64,000 nucleotides of DNA from Tetradesmus obliquus (taxonomy: Eukaryota > Chlorophyta > Chlorophyceae > Sphaeropleales > Scenedesmaceae): positions 6,191,501-6,255,500 of the forward strand of contig CP126194.1 of the NCBI GenBank assembly GCA_030272155.1, read 5' to 3'. The first letter of the stretch is position 1. Every line of letters starts with the position of its first letter. Shown in pieces: positions 11,975 to 24,800 of the stretch. The position numbers and the translations under genes were made by a program. The notes beneath the pieces were generated by a model, which saw only the letters and a list, made by a program, of their open reading frames with translations, was not told where the DNA came from and did no database searches.

Positions 11975-12967
11975 ATAGCCTGTCAGAGACAGACAAGGTC
12001 CACGGCAGCGGTTCCGCTGATGCTACTGCTACTCCTCCTCAAATCCACTTCACTTCCACTGCTTGTGTGCACAGGCAGCAGCACAGCTGTGCTGCCGCTG
12101 CGCACCGCTTCTGGCTCCTCCCTGCTGCTGAGAGACACCCAGCTGTGTCTCTGCTGCTGCCATTGTGCCAGGGAACTTAGGCACAACTATTGCTTGGCTA
12201 CTGACCTGCAGGCCTGCCAACTGCAGTGCCTGCTGATTGTGCCAATACACTGTCCACGAGTGCTGTCAAATGGTGAACTGCATACTAGTATGCATAGTAC
12301 TATGCATAGGGTGCTGCGTCTTCTCCACGCCCTGAAATGGACGCCAGCCGTGCTGTGGTGGCTACTGGCTCCAATCATATTTCAGATCTGATAGTCAGCT
12401 TGTATAGCTATTGAGCTGGCCGCCATCTCTCTCCTTTACGTGCTTTGCCCTCTGCCTGTGCTCTGGTGGTTCCGTCGGCCGACATAGTGAAGTTCATTGA
12501 GAATGTCGTGAGCAGGCAGGCGAGCCAAAGACAGCGGATGATTAATTCAACGCTAATCTGCAAAATTTACTGTCACCTGCGGTGCCATCGGAGTCTGGCG
12601 ATGGTCATTGTTTTGTCCAGTCCATCACACTTGTAAGGGACAAGGAGCTTTGACACTCAGACTGCGTAACCAGGGTAATGGCGAGCAGGAAAAGGTATAC
12701 GACAATATTATGAGCATTGTGTGGACAAATTTGCCCGTGTCTTGCGTCTAGGCAGCGCGCAGCTCCTGTGCGTCGTGTGCACATTCGGCTGTTCGGGCAG
12801 CGACCGCCTTGTATGTCAGTGCATTATTACTTCCAGCACTCAGCGACCACATCCGTCTGGACACAACGCTGTGCGCGTGCATCTGTGACTGGTGTTCAAC
12901 AGCAGCACAGATCAAAAGCAAACAGACTAGTAGCTGCTGCAGAGGCAGCATCTGCCTGGCCATTATC
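11975..12967. other. Unassigned region upstream of the Cys-rich secreted protein gene
   Basis: About 1 kb. The left part may hold a 5' exon of the minus-strand gene ending at 11142. The right part (12400-12967) becomes more AT-rich and should contain the promoter and 5' leader of the gene that starts at 12968. No TATA element stands out. Confidence 0.3.
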
Positions 12968-15900
12968 ATGGTTTACAGCAGGACCCAGCAGCTTGTACTG
13001 TGTGCACTGGTCTTGGTGGCTAGTGCGGCAGGCGTGGCTGCACAGTTTGGGGAAGCAGGTGAGTAATGCAACTGTGGAGCAAGGTAGATCTGTTATTAAT
13101 AGCATCCTGGTGCCCCAAGTGCCTATTGCTCGACTCACCACACCAAAAAGGTAATTTTTTGCATTTCCGCTGTCATCAGCTGCTGCCATCGCTGCAGCAG
13201 ACCATGCTCATGCAGCAACACGGGTGTAACAGCAAGGATTGCTGTGCAAGCATTTCAACTGCCAACCCCCTGTTGTGCGTGCCGCGTGCTAATGTTGCTG
13301 CAATTCCAGTGCTCAAGCCTGGAAACGATGGTTCAACCAGCTGCGATGCCTGGTGCAAGTCTCAAGCGGGCGGCAAGCAATACAGCAGCTGCCAGTCTGC
13401 TTACGACACAAAGGCCCAACAGGCAATCAGCTGCACCAAGCTTGCTGGCTATTTCAGAGACTATCCACAGCAATGCTACTGCAGCGGTTTGATCTGGCAG
13501 GGAGTGTGGACCGGCACAACCACTAGGAAGACCACCACCAGCAAGGTCAACAACTGCACCCTGCTGCACAGAGCATGCACTACATGTGCCTACCAGCGTT
13601 TGCCAGGCACGCGGAACACAGACTTCACATGCAGCACTTGTGCTTCGGGCTGGAGGCTGCGCCAAGACGGCATCTACAAAACATGCGGTGAGCATGCGCT
13701 GCTTCCCTGCCGGCATGTGCTTGTTAGCAGCAGCAGGGGCAGCAGCAAGGCGAGGAGTAGCAGCAACGCTTGACATGCACCAGGATCCATCCGCGGCAAC
13801 AGATTTGCATGCAGCTGTGTGGTTAGCATACAGCCACAGCAGGACGATGCAAATGCAATGACATGCAATGCCAGGAGCTTGCCTGCAGCGCCCTCCTGCA
13901 GCATTCTTCTCCTCACCATGTGTTTGTATATCATTGCTGCAGACTGCATCCCAGGCATGACATACAACAGCACCGGCACCTCCAGCAGCAACTGGTGCGT
14001 GCCATGCAGCACGCCTTACTACTGCTCAGGCGGCGGTGCAGCCAACCCTTTGGCCACCCCCAGCAGCTGCCCTGACGGGCTTGTGACAATCTCAGCAGGG
14101 GCAAAGAGTGAGACGCAGTGCTACACTGCAGGAGGCTTTGGCCGCTCTACCACGCTGCTATCAAATGGCACAGCTGTTGTTGTGTCAGTGCTGTGTCCCG
14201 TAGGTGAGCGACAGGCTGCTTGCTTTTGAGATGCTTTGTGGTATGTCTACGTATGTAGTAGTCGTTCTGTACATTGCGCAGTTTCATGCAGCTTGCGTCG
14301 TGCAGCAGGAAGGTACGATTTAGGAATGGCTGGCTGTTGAGATCTTTGAGGCGTACCGTTTGTGATAGTGGTTGTGTGCCTTGTGCAGTTCCATGCAGCT
14401 TGAGCTGTGCAGCATGAAGAGAGAAACTAGGATGCTACAACTTGTTTGCCAGCATTATGCGGTTTTCCAACAACAAACTGGCTGCTACAACTGGCAGCAA
14501 AGCCTGCTGCAGCAGGTGCAGCACCACGAGCCATCAACTCTGCTCTCACTCCCCTGGCATGCTGCTGCTGCACCGCAGGGACGTACAACAGCGGCGGCAA
14601 CACCGCGGGCTGCCAACAGTGCGGCAATGGCCTCACAACAACAGCAGCAGGATCCACCAGCATCAGCCAGTGCGTGGCCCCTCCCGGGTCATACATTGAC
14701 AGAGGTACTGGCAAGCAATGCCAGAAGGGCACGTACTCGGCCGACTACACAAATGCCACCAACTGCATGCCCTGCAGCGATGGCTTCACTACCGCGGGCA
14801 CTAGCAGCAACAGCTCAGCGCAGTGCGACAGGGTGATGCCTGGCTACTTCATAGTGAATGCTACATATGCTGCACCCTGCCCGCTGGGTAGCTACCAAGG
14901 CAGTGAGGGAACTGTGTACAGCTGCAACTCATGGTGGGTGCCTGGAGCACGGCTGCTCTGCCTGGTGTGGCATGTTTTTGTTGTTTGAGCTGCTGCTGCT
15001 GCCTTGCAATTGCTGCTGCTGTTGTGGCTAGCATGGCGCCGGCAATTGCATTCTGCCTCTGCCTGTGTGAAACACCAATGCTGCCGCTGGATTTGGTGGA
15101 ATGGATCCGCCGCATGCGCAAGTGATGGTAATTCAGTGAACCCTTTGCTCACTGCACGCATCCGTGCATGACCTATGTGCTGGTGTTGTCTGCAGCCCTT
15201 TTGGCTACATCACCCGGGATGATGGAGCGGGTGGCAACGCTGAGTGCCTGGCGCCACCCGGATGGGAGCTGAAGGAGGGTGCTGCTGTTATCACTGAGTG
15301 CGAGCCAGGGTTCTACAAGGTGCGGCGCGGAAACCTGACATTCTGGCATGCATATGTGATGTGCAGAGCTGCTGCTGCATGCAAACTGTTCTACAAGGTG
15401 CGGTCCGACATGTGGATGTCAGCTGCTGCTGCATGCAGGCGCCGGTGCTTGTTGTCTGGTGCTGGCTCATGACGCAACATGCTTTGCACCAGGCCCATAG
15501 CTGACAGGTGCATTTGGGCCCCGCGCATGCATTGTTGCTGACCAGCCGTGCTGCCATGAAGGCACTGCAAAGGACTTGCCTTCCCTGCTGCAGCATCCAT
15601 TGACATTGCATGCTTGTCGCTTTCATTTCGCTTGCAGGAAGGATGGAACAAGAATCCCTGCCTGGCGGTGAGTCTAGCCACTGCAAAACTCACCCTGTCA
15701 GCTATGCCGATATCCCGCAGCATCAGTAAGCAGGCAGCAGATGCTGCTGTATTGATCTGCCAGCCCGGGCAATTGAAGCGGCAAGACCACACTTGCTTGT
15801 GCTTTTCCGTCGATCTCGCATCTGCACTGTCAATGTCATCAAGCAGCTGTGCTCACTCTGCTCTGCTGCGGTTTGTGCTGCTGCGCCTGCTGTTTGCTGC

Positions 15901-17929
15901 AGTGCGGAATCGGTTTGACCACACTGAAGAACGGCTCTGTCTCATTTGACCAGTGCAGCATCAAACCTGGCTGGGGCATCAAGACATTCGTGCCTTTGGA
16001 GGCCGAGATGTGCAACAACAGCAGATACGGCGACCCGGAACCGAGGTCCGTAGTGGCCAGCGCGCGCTGCGTGCCGTGCACGATCAATCTGTTCACATTG
16101 GACGTGCTGACAGGCAATGCCACCACCACTGGATACATCTCAGAGCAGGTGAGGCAATCAGGAGACCAGCCAGCCAGCGGTTCAAACGCAGGCTGGTGAT
16201 ATCAGCCCATTGGCTCAAATAAAAAAGTGCCGCATGCATCTTCAAGCTAGCAGGTCATACATCAGCGCATCTGCTGCAGCTGTTGCCTCTGCCGGGCAAC
16301 AAGCCGCGCCGCAGCTGATTGCGGGACTGCGTCACATGCCGCCCCGCTGCCCTACCGCCTTACCCTGCTTGCTTTTCTTTCTTTTACTTGCAGGACTGCA
16401 TCACATGCCGCCCCGCTGCCCTACTGCCTTACCCTGCTTGCTGTTCTTTCTTTCACTTGCAGGACTGCATCACCAAGCCTGGATGGGGCCTGGAGACTTC
16501 CGGCATTGTGGCCATGTGCCAGGAAGGCCTTTTCAACGAAGGTTTCAACCGCCAGCCATGCAGGGAATGTGATGCCGGCTTCACAAGCGTTGAAACCGGC
16601 TCAGATAGCCCCACCGCCTGTGTGGTGCGCAGCGGATGGTCTGTTGATGCCAAGAGTGGTCTGCCAAAGCCGTGTGATGCTGGAACTTTCGGCACCGGCG
16701 GCACTGCTGAGAATGTGGGCGGGAGCTGCACTGCGTGCCCAACTGGCTTCAGCACGCAGAAGGATGAGAGCGTGGCTGCAGAGGAGTGCAACGGTGAGCA
16801 CTTTTGTTGTGCTGCTGGGTGGCAGGAGAGCAGCATCTCAGAGAGGTATTTGCACGTGATGTTGATTAGAAGCATATTCTTTTTGTGGATGTTCCTAGAC
16901 ACACAACATGCTGTCTCTGTCTTGCAAACACGCGCCATGCAGGCACAAAGTGCGCGTGTACATCCTGCAGCCGCCAGTGCCCATGCTGCCCCTGTGATAC
17001 TGCTGCTAGAGATGTTTCTGTTGTGCCTCAACCCCTGGTGCTGCCATGTCTGTTGCATGCAGTGTGTGCTGCTGGCCACGGAGGCGTAAACTGCACGGCT
17101 TGCGGTCACAGCACCTACAGCACGGGTGGACAGGCGGAAGGCACTGAATGCATGGCTTGCGCAGTTGGCTCAGGTGAGGCCACTTGCTTGCTGCATGTGT
17201 TTATTGAATTTGTTTGGAATTGACATATGACATGTAGTTTACGGGGCGCAAGGGGCTGACGGTGTGTGCAGCTCCTACTGCTTCTGTGCCTGCTGTGATG
17301 TATGTACAGCACCTTGCGCTGCTGCTCCTTAACCATGCTGCTCGTTGGTTGTAACTGTGCGTTGACGTATGCTTGCTCGACTGCCGCTGCCGTCTATGTC
17401 TGTTGCAGTGAGTGCGCGCAAAGCCATCGACAGCGCCCACTGCCTTGCAGCCATGGTTGACGCTGACAACGACTACTTTCCCCTGAGCGATGACAGCCAC
17501 TGGACCGATGACGGCTCAAAAAATTCCGTGGCCTGCTCAGAATCTTGCAGGACAAACACACTGTGTGCGATGTACCGCTTTACAAATGGCCAGGGCAGCC
17601 CCAAGTGCCAGCTGCTACTGGAGGTTGATTCAGGTAGCCGCATCATCGCCTTTAAAGCAGACCGCGGCGCAGATTATGCGCTGTATAAGGTTCCAGAGAC
17701 TCTCACAGTTGGAGTGCAGGTTTCAGATGTAGGGAGTGTGACGCCGAAGGCGTGTATGGCTGCTTGCACGAGCTCGGGGGCGTGTGAGCTGGTTAGTATG
17801 GCTGCTGCAAACCTGCCTGATACTGCAGGGCCATGTGTGCTGTATGGGAGTCAGCTGGAGCCTGAATGGACAGGCATGTATCACATCCAGGGCAGCAGAC
17901 TCTACACAGATAGCTTGATCAGTGCCTGA
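12968..17929 (+). CDS. Secreted Cys-rich protein with GCC2/GCC3-type modules and PAN-like C-terminus
   Basis: Ten exons with matching phases: 12968-13058, 13310-13687, 13943-14203, 14579-14933, 15196-15319, 15638-15667, 15903-16148, 16463-16793, 17063-17173, 17409-17929; 815 residues. The N-terminus is a clear signal peptide (MVYSRTQQLVLCALVLVASA, cleavage after AAGVAA). From about residue 150 to 640 the same module recurs: C-x2-G-[TSF]-Y/F, then CxxC, then G[FL]TT and a final Cys. Examples are CQKGTYSADYTNATNCMPC, CEPGFYKEGWNKNPCLAC and CDAGTFGTGG. This matches the ephrin-receptor-like GCC2/GCC3 repeat. The last exon holds two PAN/apple-like stretches (VACSESCRTNTLCAMYRF; KACMAACTSSGACELVS). 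Such proteins are extracellular; function and ligand are unknown. Exon 6 is only 30 bases. The start of exon 2 rests on phase and could lie upstream. Confidence 0.8.
15305..15440 (+). repeat. Echo of the exon 5 donor edge
   Basis: The exon 5 end with its donor (TTCTACAAG|GTGCGG, from 15311) recurs 78 bases downstream at 15389 with the same donor sequence. The surrounding GCTGCTGCTGCATGCA text is also duplicated. Use of the distal donor would change the exon length. Confidence 0.75.
16325..16472 (+). repeat. 69-bp in-frame tandem repeat ending at the exon 8 acceptor
   Basis: Two consecutive 69-base units (16325-16393 and 16394-16462) each begin like exon 8 itself (GACTGC.TCAC) and each run to a pyrimidine-rich 3' end; exon 8 starts at 16463. 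The second unit is preceded by CAG, giving an alternative 3' splice site at 16394. Because 69 is a multiple of three and no stop occurs, use of that site would add 23 residues in frame. The first unit is preceded by CGG, so it lacks an AG. Confidence 0.9.
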
Positions 17930-19110
17930 ACTGTCAGCAAATGCTGCTTTTGGTGGGCTAGTTGAGGGTAGTATAGCCGCTGCACTGCTGCAGCCAGCCG
18001 TTGCTGCTGTGCGGTGCGTGTTATGTGTTGGTTGTGCGCTGCTCACACATGTTGCAGCGGCAGCTAGCCTACTCGCGACCTGTGTGTCGGCAAAGGGTGT
18101 CGCATGTGGCTGGTGCTTTGTATATGCACGGGTGCCGCAGCAGGCGCCGGCAAGGTGCTCAATTCCTATGGCGTGTGGTGTCTGCTGCGATGGGGCGGGG
18201 GGTATGTCATGTGGCTGGCGTTTGCGTAGCTGTGTCTCCTATCCTGCTGCCTTGGTCTCGGCTGTTTTTTGCGCTCCAGCCCGGCTGATGCACATCTGTG
18301 TTGCCTTTGTTACTATCCCTGCGCAGCCTGCAGAACAGCTGGTGCGGCAGCACCTTGGATGGTTCGCATCCTGCATCCCCTGTGCCTCTGTAGCCAGGTC
18401 CAGCAACCATATACGCTCTGAGAACTCAGAGGTTTATGCATGCTGATGAATGAGCTCATCAGCAGTAGAATGGTCACAGGCATCAGGTGTTTCGGCTGAA
18501 AGCAGGGCATATGCGGAGCAGCAGAACATGCTTCCGCCTTTTGAGCCACAACAGCAGCAGCCGACCTGGCTGCATTGGCTGGCTTTTCTTGCGTCAGCAG
18601 TTTCCCTCCACATCAGACAGAGGCAGGTGCTTCTTGGGCCATACTATGTCTGCTGGCCATGATCCCAAGTTTGATAGGGGTCGGGCAATATGGTTTTCTG
18701 GTCTTGTAGAGTACAGGGTGTCTAGCATTTTTTGCTGCATGTCGTGAGGCAGGTCAAGCGCATTTGGTTGTTGGCTGTGAGCCGCTAAGCGCTCTCGGCA
18801 GCTGGCCAGTCAATGCGTGCGTGACCTGTCTGTCATCGTAGCAGTTGAGGCTGAGCTTGCAGCACCACGTTGGATGCAGTGATAGCAGCAGGGTGTTAGC
18901 ACATGCTTCAGCATGCATGGTTTGAGTATTTCCATCTAGCTGTTGGTGCCATCCAAAGTGCGCGCTTTAGCACTTTGCGGCGCTTTGTTTGATTGATCGG
19001 CAGGCACTACAGATGACGACAGTGGCGCCATTGCATCCTACATTTTTGGCAGTGCATTGCTTCATATACTACATCTCTTGCTTGTTTCCTTCCCTTTATA
19101 GTTTTAGGCG
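17930..19110. other. Unassigned region downstream of the Cys-rich gene
   Basis: Begins with the 3' UTR of the Cys-rich gene. Plus-strand frames at about 17922-18446 are Cys-rich by chance composition and show no family feature. I see no supported gene. Confidence 0.3.
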
Positions 19111-19790
19111 AGGGCCAGGTTGCTCTGTACACACAGACGGTTGGTGGTGGTGAGTGCGGATTTTGAGCATCGCGCAGCGTGCCCGTTCACTACATGGTCA
19201 GACATGAACGTTGTTGGTTTGGTTCCTCACTGTGTTGTGAAATGTGTGCTGCACTATCGTGCACTTGGTGCACAGGTGTTTGGCAGAGGGGAGTCCTCTG
19301 CCCTGAAACTGCACTGGCAGTCCTAGTGGGTTGAATCACTGGCTGCACATTGCATTGCTTCTGCTGTGATGTAGGGCACCTACGTGCGTGCTTGTGCACC
19401 CGGTCAGACATGAACGTTTTTGCGTGGTTGTTTTGCACGCTGTTTCGAAGTGTGCTGTGCAGGGGGCCTCTTGGTGTTTTACAACCAAAAAATTCCCCTG
19501 TGAAATGGCATTGGCAGACCCAGTGGGTTGAAATCACTGGCTGCAGGTTGCACTGCGTCGGATGTGTTACAGGCAGCCAACGCGCATGCTTGTACACCAC
19601 ATGGTCAGACATGAACATATCTTGGATTGTTGCACGCTGTTGCGGACTGTGCACACTGCCGGAACTGTGCGCTGCACTGTGGCCCCTTGGTGCACAACGT
19701 CTGGCCAAGGGAGGCCCCTTGCGGAATTGCACGGGCAGAACCAGTGAGTTGAGTTCACTGGCTGCAACTTGCATTTGTGACTGTTGAGTG
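19111..19790. repeat. Three-copy ~200-bp tandem repeat (minisatellite)
   Basis: The motif GGTCAGACATGAAC recurs at 19196, 19402 and 19603 (spacing 206 and 201). Each copy continues with similar text, including a GCACGCTGTT-type segment, a CCTTGGTG segment and a GGTTGAA(T)TCACTGGCTGCA segment. Copies are roughly 70-80% alike by eye. The minus strand stays open over most of the array, which explains the long shadow frame at 19837-19190. Confidence 0.85.
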
Positions 19791-21440
19791 AACGCGGCCC
19801 CTGACCAAAATACTGGGCCGCCTGCATCGATACGCATTTGAAAGGAGGTGGTTACATGTTGGTCCTGGCGGCATTTTCAGGAGAAGAACGGCATTGTGTG
19901 TTGCTGGATGAGCGTGTCAGGTGCCTACAGAGATGTTTTGGCGGCGGCTAGGAACTGCTGCCGGCCAGGGGCTTCAAGCAGTATGCATTGGGTGTGCCAC
20001 AGGCCACATTGCATACTGCCCAAGTGCCCAACAGAGTGTGGGTTACTGAGCTTCAACGGCACTGCTTGGGCTGCCAAAGTTGGCAGCTCCCTGTCGTGCG
20101 TCAAGAAGCTTTTGTTGTGTCGCTTGTTCGACCAACTTTGATGACCTTGGTTGTGCCCAACCACGGGCCTCGGCGGTCAAGACATCTGCTAGCTGTTGCT
20201 GTGCCCTGCACGCGCAGCTGCGTTGAGGACGGGAAACGGTGGCTGTGCGATGGGCAACAGCCGCTGCAGCAGGTGTGGGACGGCTTCCGCTTGGCGGCAG
20301 CTTTTACTGTCCTTGCTGCGCTGTGTGGTATCTTCTACGTTGTGCAAACCGGTGTTTTGGCAGATGATGGATGTGCTAGCATTGTGCAGTTTACTGCAAT
20401 ACGAGGCACAACCAGGAGGAGTTTAGCAGTCTGTGTGTGTTGGAGTGTGTTGCAGGGTGTGTAGCTATACTAAACAAAGCAGAGTGTGTAGCTGTTGTGC
20501 AGGGGAGTTGCTCTCGTGCTGCTGGCATCAATTAAGCGTTGCAACGGCCGACACTGGTGGCCACATGGGTGTTTGCGCGGGCATGTGCAAGCTGGCGTCG
20601 CACCGTCAATCCAGCCGCCATTTCCAGCAGAGTGTCGCGCTTTGCACGGTGTTGTGTAATCATGCCTATGGGCACTGGCCAATGAGTCTCACAAATGGCG
20701 CAAAAATGCTGGGCAGTCTTGCCTCTTTTTGTCAGGCTGTCAGGCGATGTAACATAGGGTTCATGATCATGCCATAGACCGCTCCAGTATGTTGACACGC
20801 AAAGTGCTGTGCCACTGGCAGCACCATACATCACCACATCAAACTAAACTTGTTTGATTTACAACATGCAGATGCCTGCGACAATTGCTTCACGTGCACA
20901 CCAGCAGAACACTGGCGATACCATGCAGCAGTGGTCTAACAACCACCGGGTAGCGCCTGCTGGCAGCACAACAACCTATTCCAGCACCAGCAGCAGGCCA
21001 AAGCAGCCTAGCAGTAACCAATTGCGCTGCTGATGTCAAGGTGCTCCGCAGCAGCACCAAATACCTCCAAGGCATTATGCGCAAGCCTGATATACACTGC
21101 ACAACTTTCTGCAACTCTTCACAGCGCCGCTGGAACAACACCAAGTCGCATTCGCATGACAGGAGCCTGTTTCAACCCCAACCACACTCCCCTGGCCTGA
21201 CTCTGCCACAACTCCTCAGCCTTGAAGTTGGTGAAGCGTCGCTGTATTCAAACCTAGCATCCATAGCACCGCCTGCTCACATTCACATCCTGAGCTCGAT
21301 GCTGCTGCCACAATCACGGCCGCCATTACCAGCAACATCCGACAAACGCGTGCCCTCTAACCCTTAACACACCCGCCTCCGCTGCATACACTCACTGTAG
21401 ACATACACCTTCCTGCCTTGAACTAGCAAGCTTGCTGCTG
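19791..21440. other. Unassigned region between the convergent Cys-rich and LSG1 genes
   Basis: It holds the LSG1 3' UTR on the right; a minus-strand TGTAA lies near 20856. A plus-strand frame at about 20041-20464 includes a hydrophobic stretch, but no consistent exon chain or family motif was found. Confidence 0.3.
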
Positions 21441-21809
21441 TCAGTAGCCCCCCACCCGCACCAGCCCTCCCTTCTTGCCTGTGCGCAGCGCTGCACCATC
21501 ATAGCCGCCAGCATCCACAGCAATGCCCCTGCTGCCCTTGCTGCGCGCAGCCTTCTTGTGGAACTTGTGCTCAGCACGCTGCTTGCTGCTCTTGGAGGCA
21601 TTACTGCTCACCCCTAAGCCCTCCATCAGCTCCAAGTCAGCTTCACTCAGCAGCAGCATAGAGGCATCACCAGCCTCACCAGCAGCAGCAGCAGCAGCAG
21701 TGTCATCAGCGTCCGAGTCGCTGCCATCGCTGCCGCTATCGCTGCCTGAAGCATCATCAGCAGCGGCATCTGCAGCAGCTGCTGCTGCCGCCCCAGCTGC
21801 TGCATCCCC

Positions 21810-21842
<33 letters not shown>

Positions 21843-24800
21843 AGGCTGCTGCTGCTGGGCAGGTAGCTGCATGGCATTCACCGTCCCCGGCAGCGGCGCT
21901 ACGTCTGGCGCAAACCCTACAGCGCCAAACCCTGGCGGCAGCTTGCAGTACAGCAGCTTGCCATTTGTGTAGTCCTTGAGGATCTGCCGGCCTGCACGTG
22001 CCTCATCAGCCAGCCCACTTGCTGTGCCCCAGCCTCTTGCTCGCGCCAGCCCCAGCAGCAGCAGCGTGCCAGGTGACAGCTGCTGCTCCTGCACGCGGCT
22101 GCTGCTGCTGGCATAGCTCGCAGCAGCAGGCGCTGGCTCTGCCTCTGATGCTGCTGCTGCTGCTGGCTGGCTTGCCGAGTCTGCTGCTGCTGCTGCTGCT
22201 ACTGCTGCGCCTGCTGCTGGCGCTTGTGAAGAGCTTGCAGGTGCACGCGCTGCAGCTGCATTCTCAGGCCAGGCTGGCATGTGTATGCCGTACACTGCTT
22301 CCAGCTGCTGCTTGCCGCAGCGTGCTGCGGCGACCTCGATGGGTGCTCGTACATCTGTCAGGCGGTCAATTGGGATGACGCCTGCTGCCACCATGTCTGC
22401 CTTGCTGGCAGCAAAGCGCGGGAACACCAGGCCTGCGCATGACACGCATGAACAGCAGCAGCAGCAGCAGCAGCAGAACAATGTCAGGCGCAAGTAGGCG
22501 ATGAAATGAACACACAAGGCAGGGCCTCAGTGCCAGCAATTGAAAATAAACCTGCTGCGCTGTATTGCACAGAAGGACGGGACAAATGCGTTGGCCAGCT
22601 GTGCCAATTATACATCCCAGCACCCAAGCACGCACCAGGGCAGTCGCACAGGCACAGCGTTGGCGACACGTTGAGCGTCTGGAAGTGCTTGGTCTTGCCC
22701 GGCGTTGGCGCGACAGCGGTCTTTTTGGCGCCAAAGATGGCGTTGATTGTTGAGGACTTGCCCACGTTGGGGTAGCCCACCAGGCCCACCATCAGCCGGC
22801 GGTTGGGGTCTTGCCTGCAGTTGGCGGTTGAATATATACACGCAGATGATAGTTTGGCGTCAGAATAGTAGGAATGCAGCTTCAGGGCTCTACTGAGCTG
22901 AAGTGTGGCTTCACAAATAGTAGTGTTGGCGATGTATAGCAGCAGCGCTCTGGCAGCTGTGTGAGGGATGCTCTCCAACCCTGTCATCCCGGTTGCAGCG
23001 ACGCAAGAAGGTGCTGCCAGGAACCTGCATGCACAACTCGACTCAACACACATCTAAACAAACAAATGCGCTGCACAGCCACCCACCTGCGTGGGTCGTC
23101 CTCATCAGCCGCATCCACAGCCTGCCGCGCCAGCCCCTCCAGCACCACCAGCATCTCATCAACCGACAGAATGCGCGTCCTGCTGCTGCTGCTGCCGCTG
23201 CTGCCGCTGCTGCCGCTGCTGCCCTCCGCATCTGCTAGTCCTAGCAGCTCGCGGAAGTAGCGCGCGACAGCAGCAGGGTCCGGCACTGCCAGCCCTAGCG
23301 CAATTGCATCGTGCCGCGCCTCAGCCTGCGCCTCAGACGCAACAAACGCCGAAAAGAAGCCGTACTGCAGGCCCTTTGAGTCAAAGTAGTCTGCCCATGC
23401 TGTGCGCACTGCCTCGGGCAGCAGGTCTGCCTTGTTGAGTAGGATGAAGGAGGACTTCGTGGCGTGCAGCTGGTTGGCGTAGGCCACCAGGTCACGTGAG
23501 AAGTAGGTGAGCGGGTCCCGCGCGTCAACCACCTGCAGTACAGGAACAGGAAACAACAAGTGTATTCAATTCGAAATCACACATTAATGCGAAATCACAC
23601 AACAGCAACCCCAACCCCAACAGAGAGAAGAAGACACAAGAAGGGGACACGCAGACATACAATTCAACATCCCACCTCACCTCACCCCACCCCGCGCACC
23701 ACAGCAGCCCCCCGCCCCTGCACCATGGTGTCGGACTGCTCCGGCACACCTCACCCCGATGCACAGCACGCCTCACAGCACACACTGCCTTGCACTCACA
23801 ACTGCGGCTGCACCTGCACCACGATGCCGGAGCGCTGCAGCGCGCGCCACACCCCAATGCACAGCATGCCCAACATCAGACATTGCCTTGCACTCAATTT
23901 CCACCGCTGCACCTGCACCACGATGTCGGAGCGCTCCAGCACGCGCCACAGCTGCCGCCACACCTCCAGGTTGCGCTCAAAGGGCGTCAGCAGCAGCTCC
24001 TCCTCCTCCTCCAGCACCGCCAGCTGCCTGTGTAAGCACGAGGCATGCATGGCGTGTGAAAAGTGTGTGAGAAGCCGTGCACATGAGAGCGAGTGTGCCA
24101 GCAGCTGGATGATCTATCAGCCATGTACAGCGCAGGGGTGCAGCGCGCAGCGCGGCTTCAGCAGCGGCTCGACAAGCCATGCAAACGCAATGCTGTGAAA
24201 CAAGCGCGGAAGCTTCCAAAATATTCTCTTTTAACTGCACGGCATGCTGTGAGGCCCACCATGTGCGCATCGCATGGTGCTGGGTTATTGCAGTGGCACA
24301 CACGCACCTGCGCCAACTCAGGAAGGCTGCCTTCTCCTGTGCATCCAGCTGCTCTGGCGTGGTGCTGGCATCCCACTCAGGGCGGCGCGGAATGCACAGC
24401 TTGTGCACGTTGCGTGCCTCTGCTGCTGCGCGCAGCGCCGCGGACTGCTCTGCTGCCAGCGTGCTGTGTGCTGAGGAGGATATGACCACCGGCTGGTAGC
24501 GCTCTGCAGTGAAGTCGCGGTCCGCCAGCTCAGCCTGCGCACATTTAAAAAAGCGGGAAAATTATATCAATAATTATATCAAAGAAAGAGGAGCTTGAGG
24601 AAGGCTGAGCAGGCTTGCTGACGTGGCATGCACACAATGCAGCTCAGCCTGCACGCAGCTGTGATGTTGACAGCAAGAAAGTACTGGTTGGCTCCAAGCA
24701 GGCTGAATGGCCGCAGCAGCACCAGGACATGCCTAATGCCATGCGCGAAATGATGCAGCTGGCAGCAGAACGCAACACATCAAGGGCCAGCTGTGCCTCT

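Noticed and set aside
11012..12400. 13-bp direct repeat CTGATAGTCAGCT at 11012 and 12388, as possible target-site duplication of an element
   Set aside because: Shared 13-mers are expected by chance several times in 64 kb, and no terminal inverted repeats or element genes lie inside.
19190..19837. Long minus-strand frame (215 codons) over the ~200-bp repeat
   Set aside because: Its length follows from repeat periodicity close to a multiple of three; no start context, family motif or splice support.
19988..20464. Plus-strand frame with a hydrophobic segment (RLAAAFTVLAALCGIFYVV)
   Set aside because: Isolated frame without exon chain, family motif or conserved start; kept only as a note.
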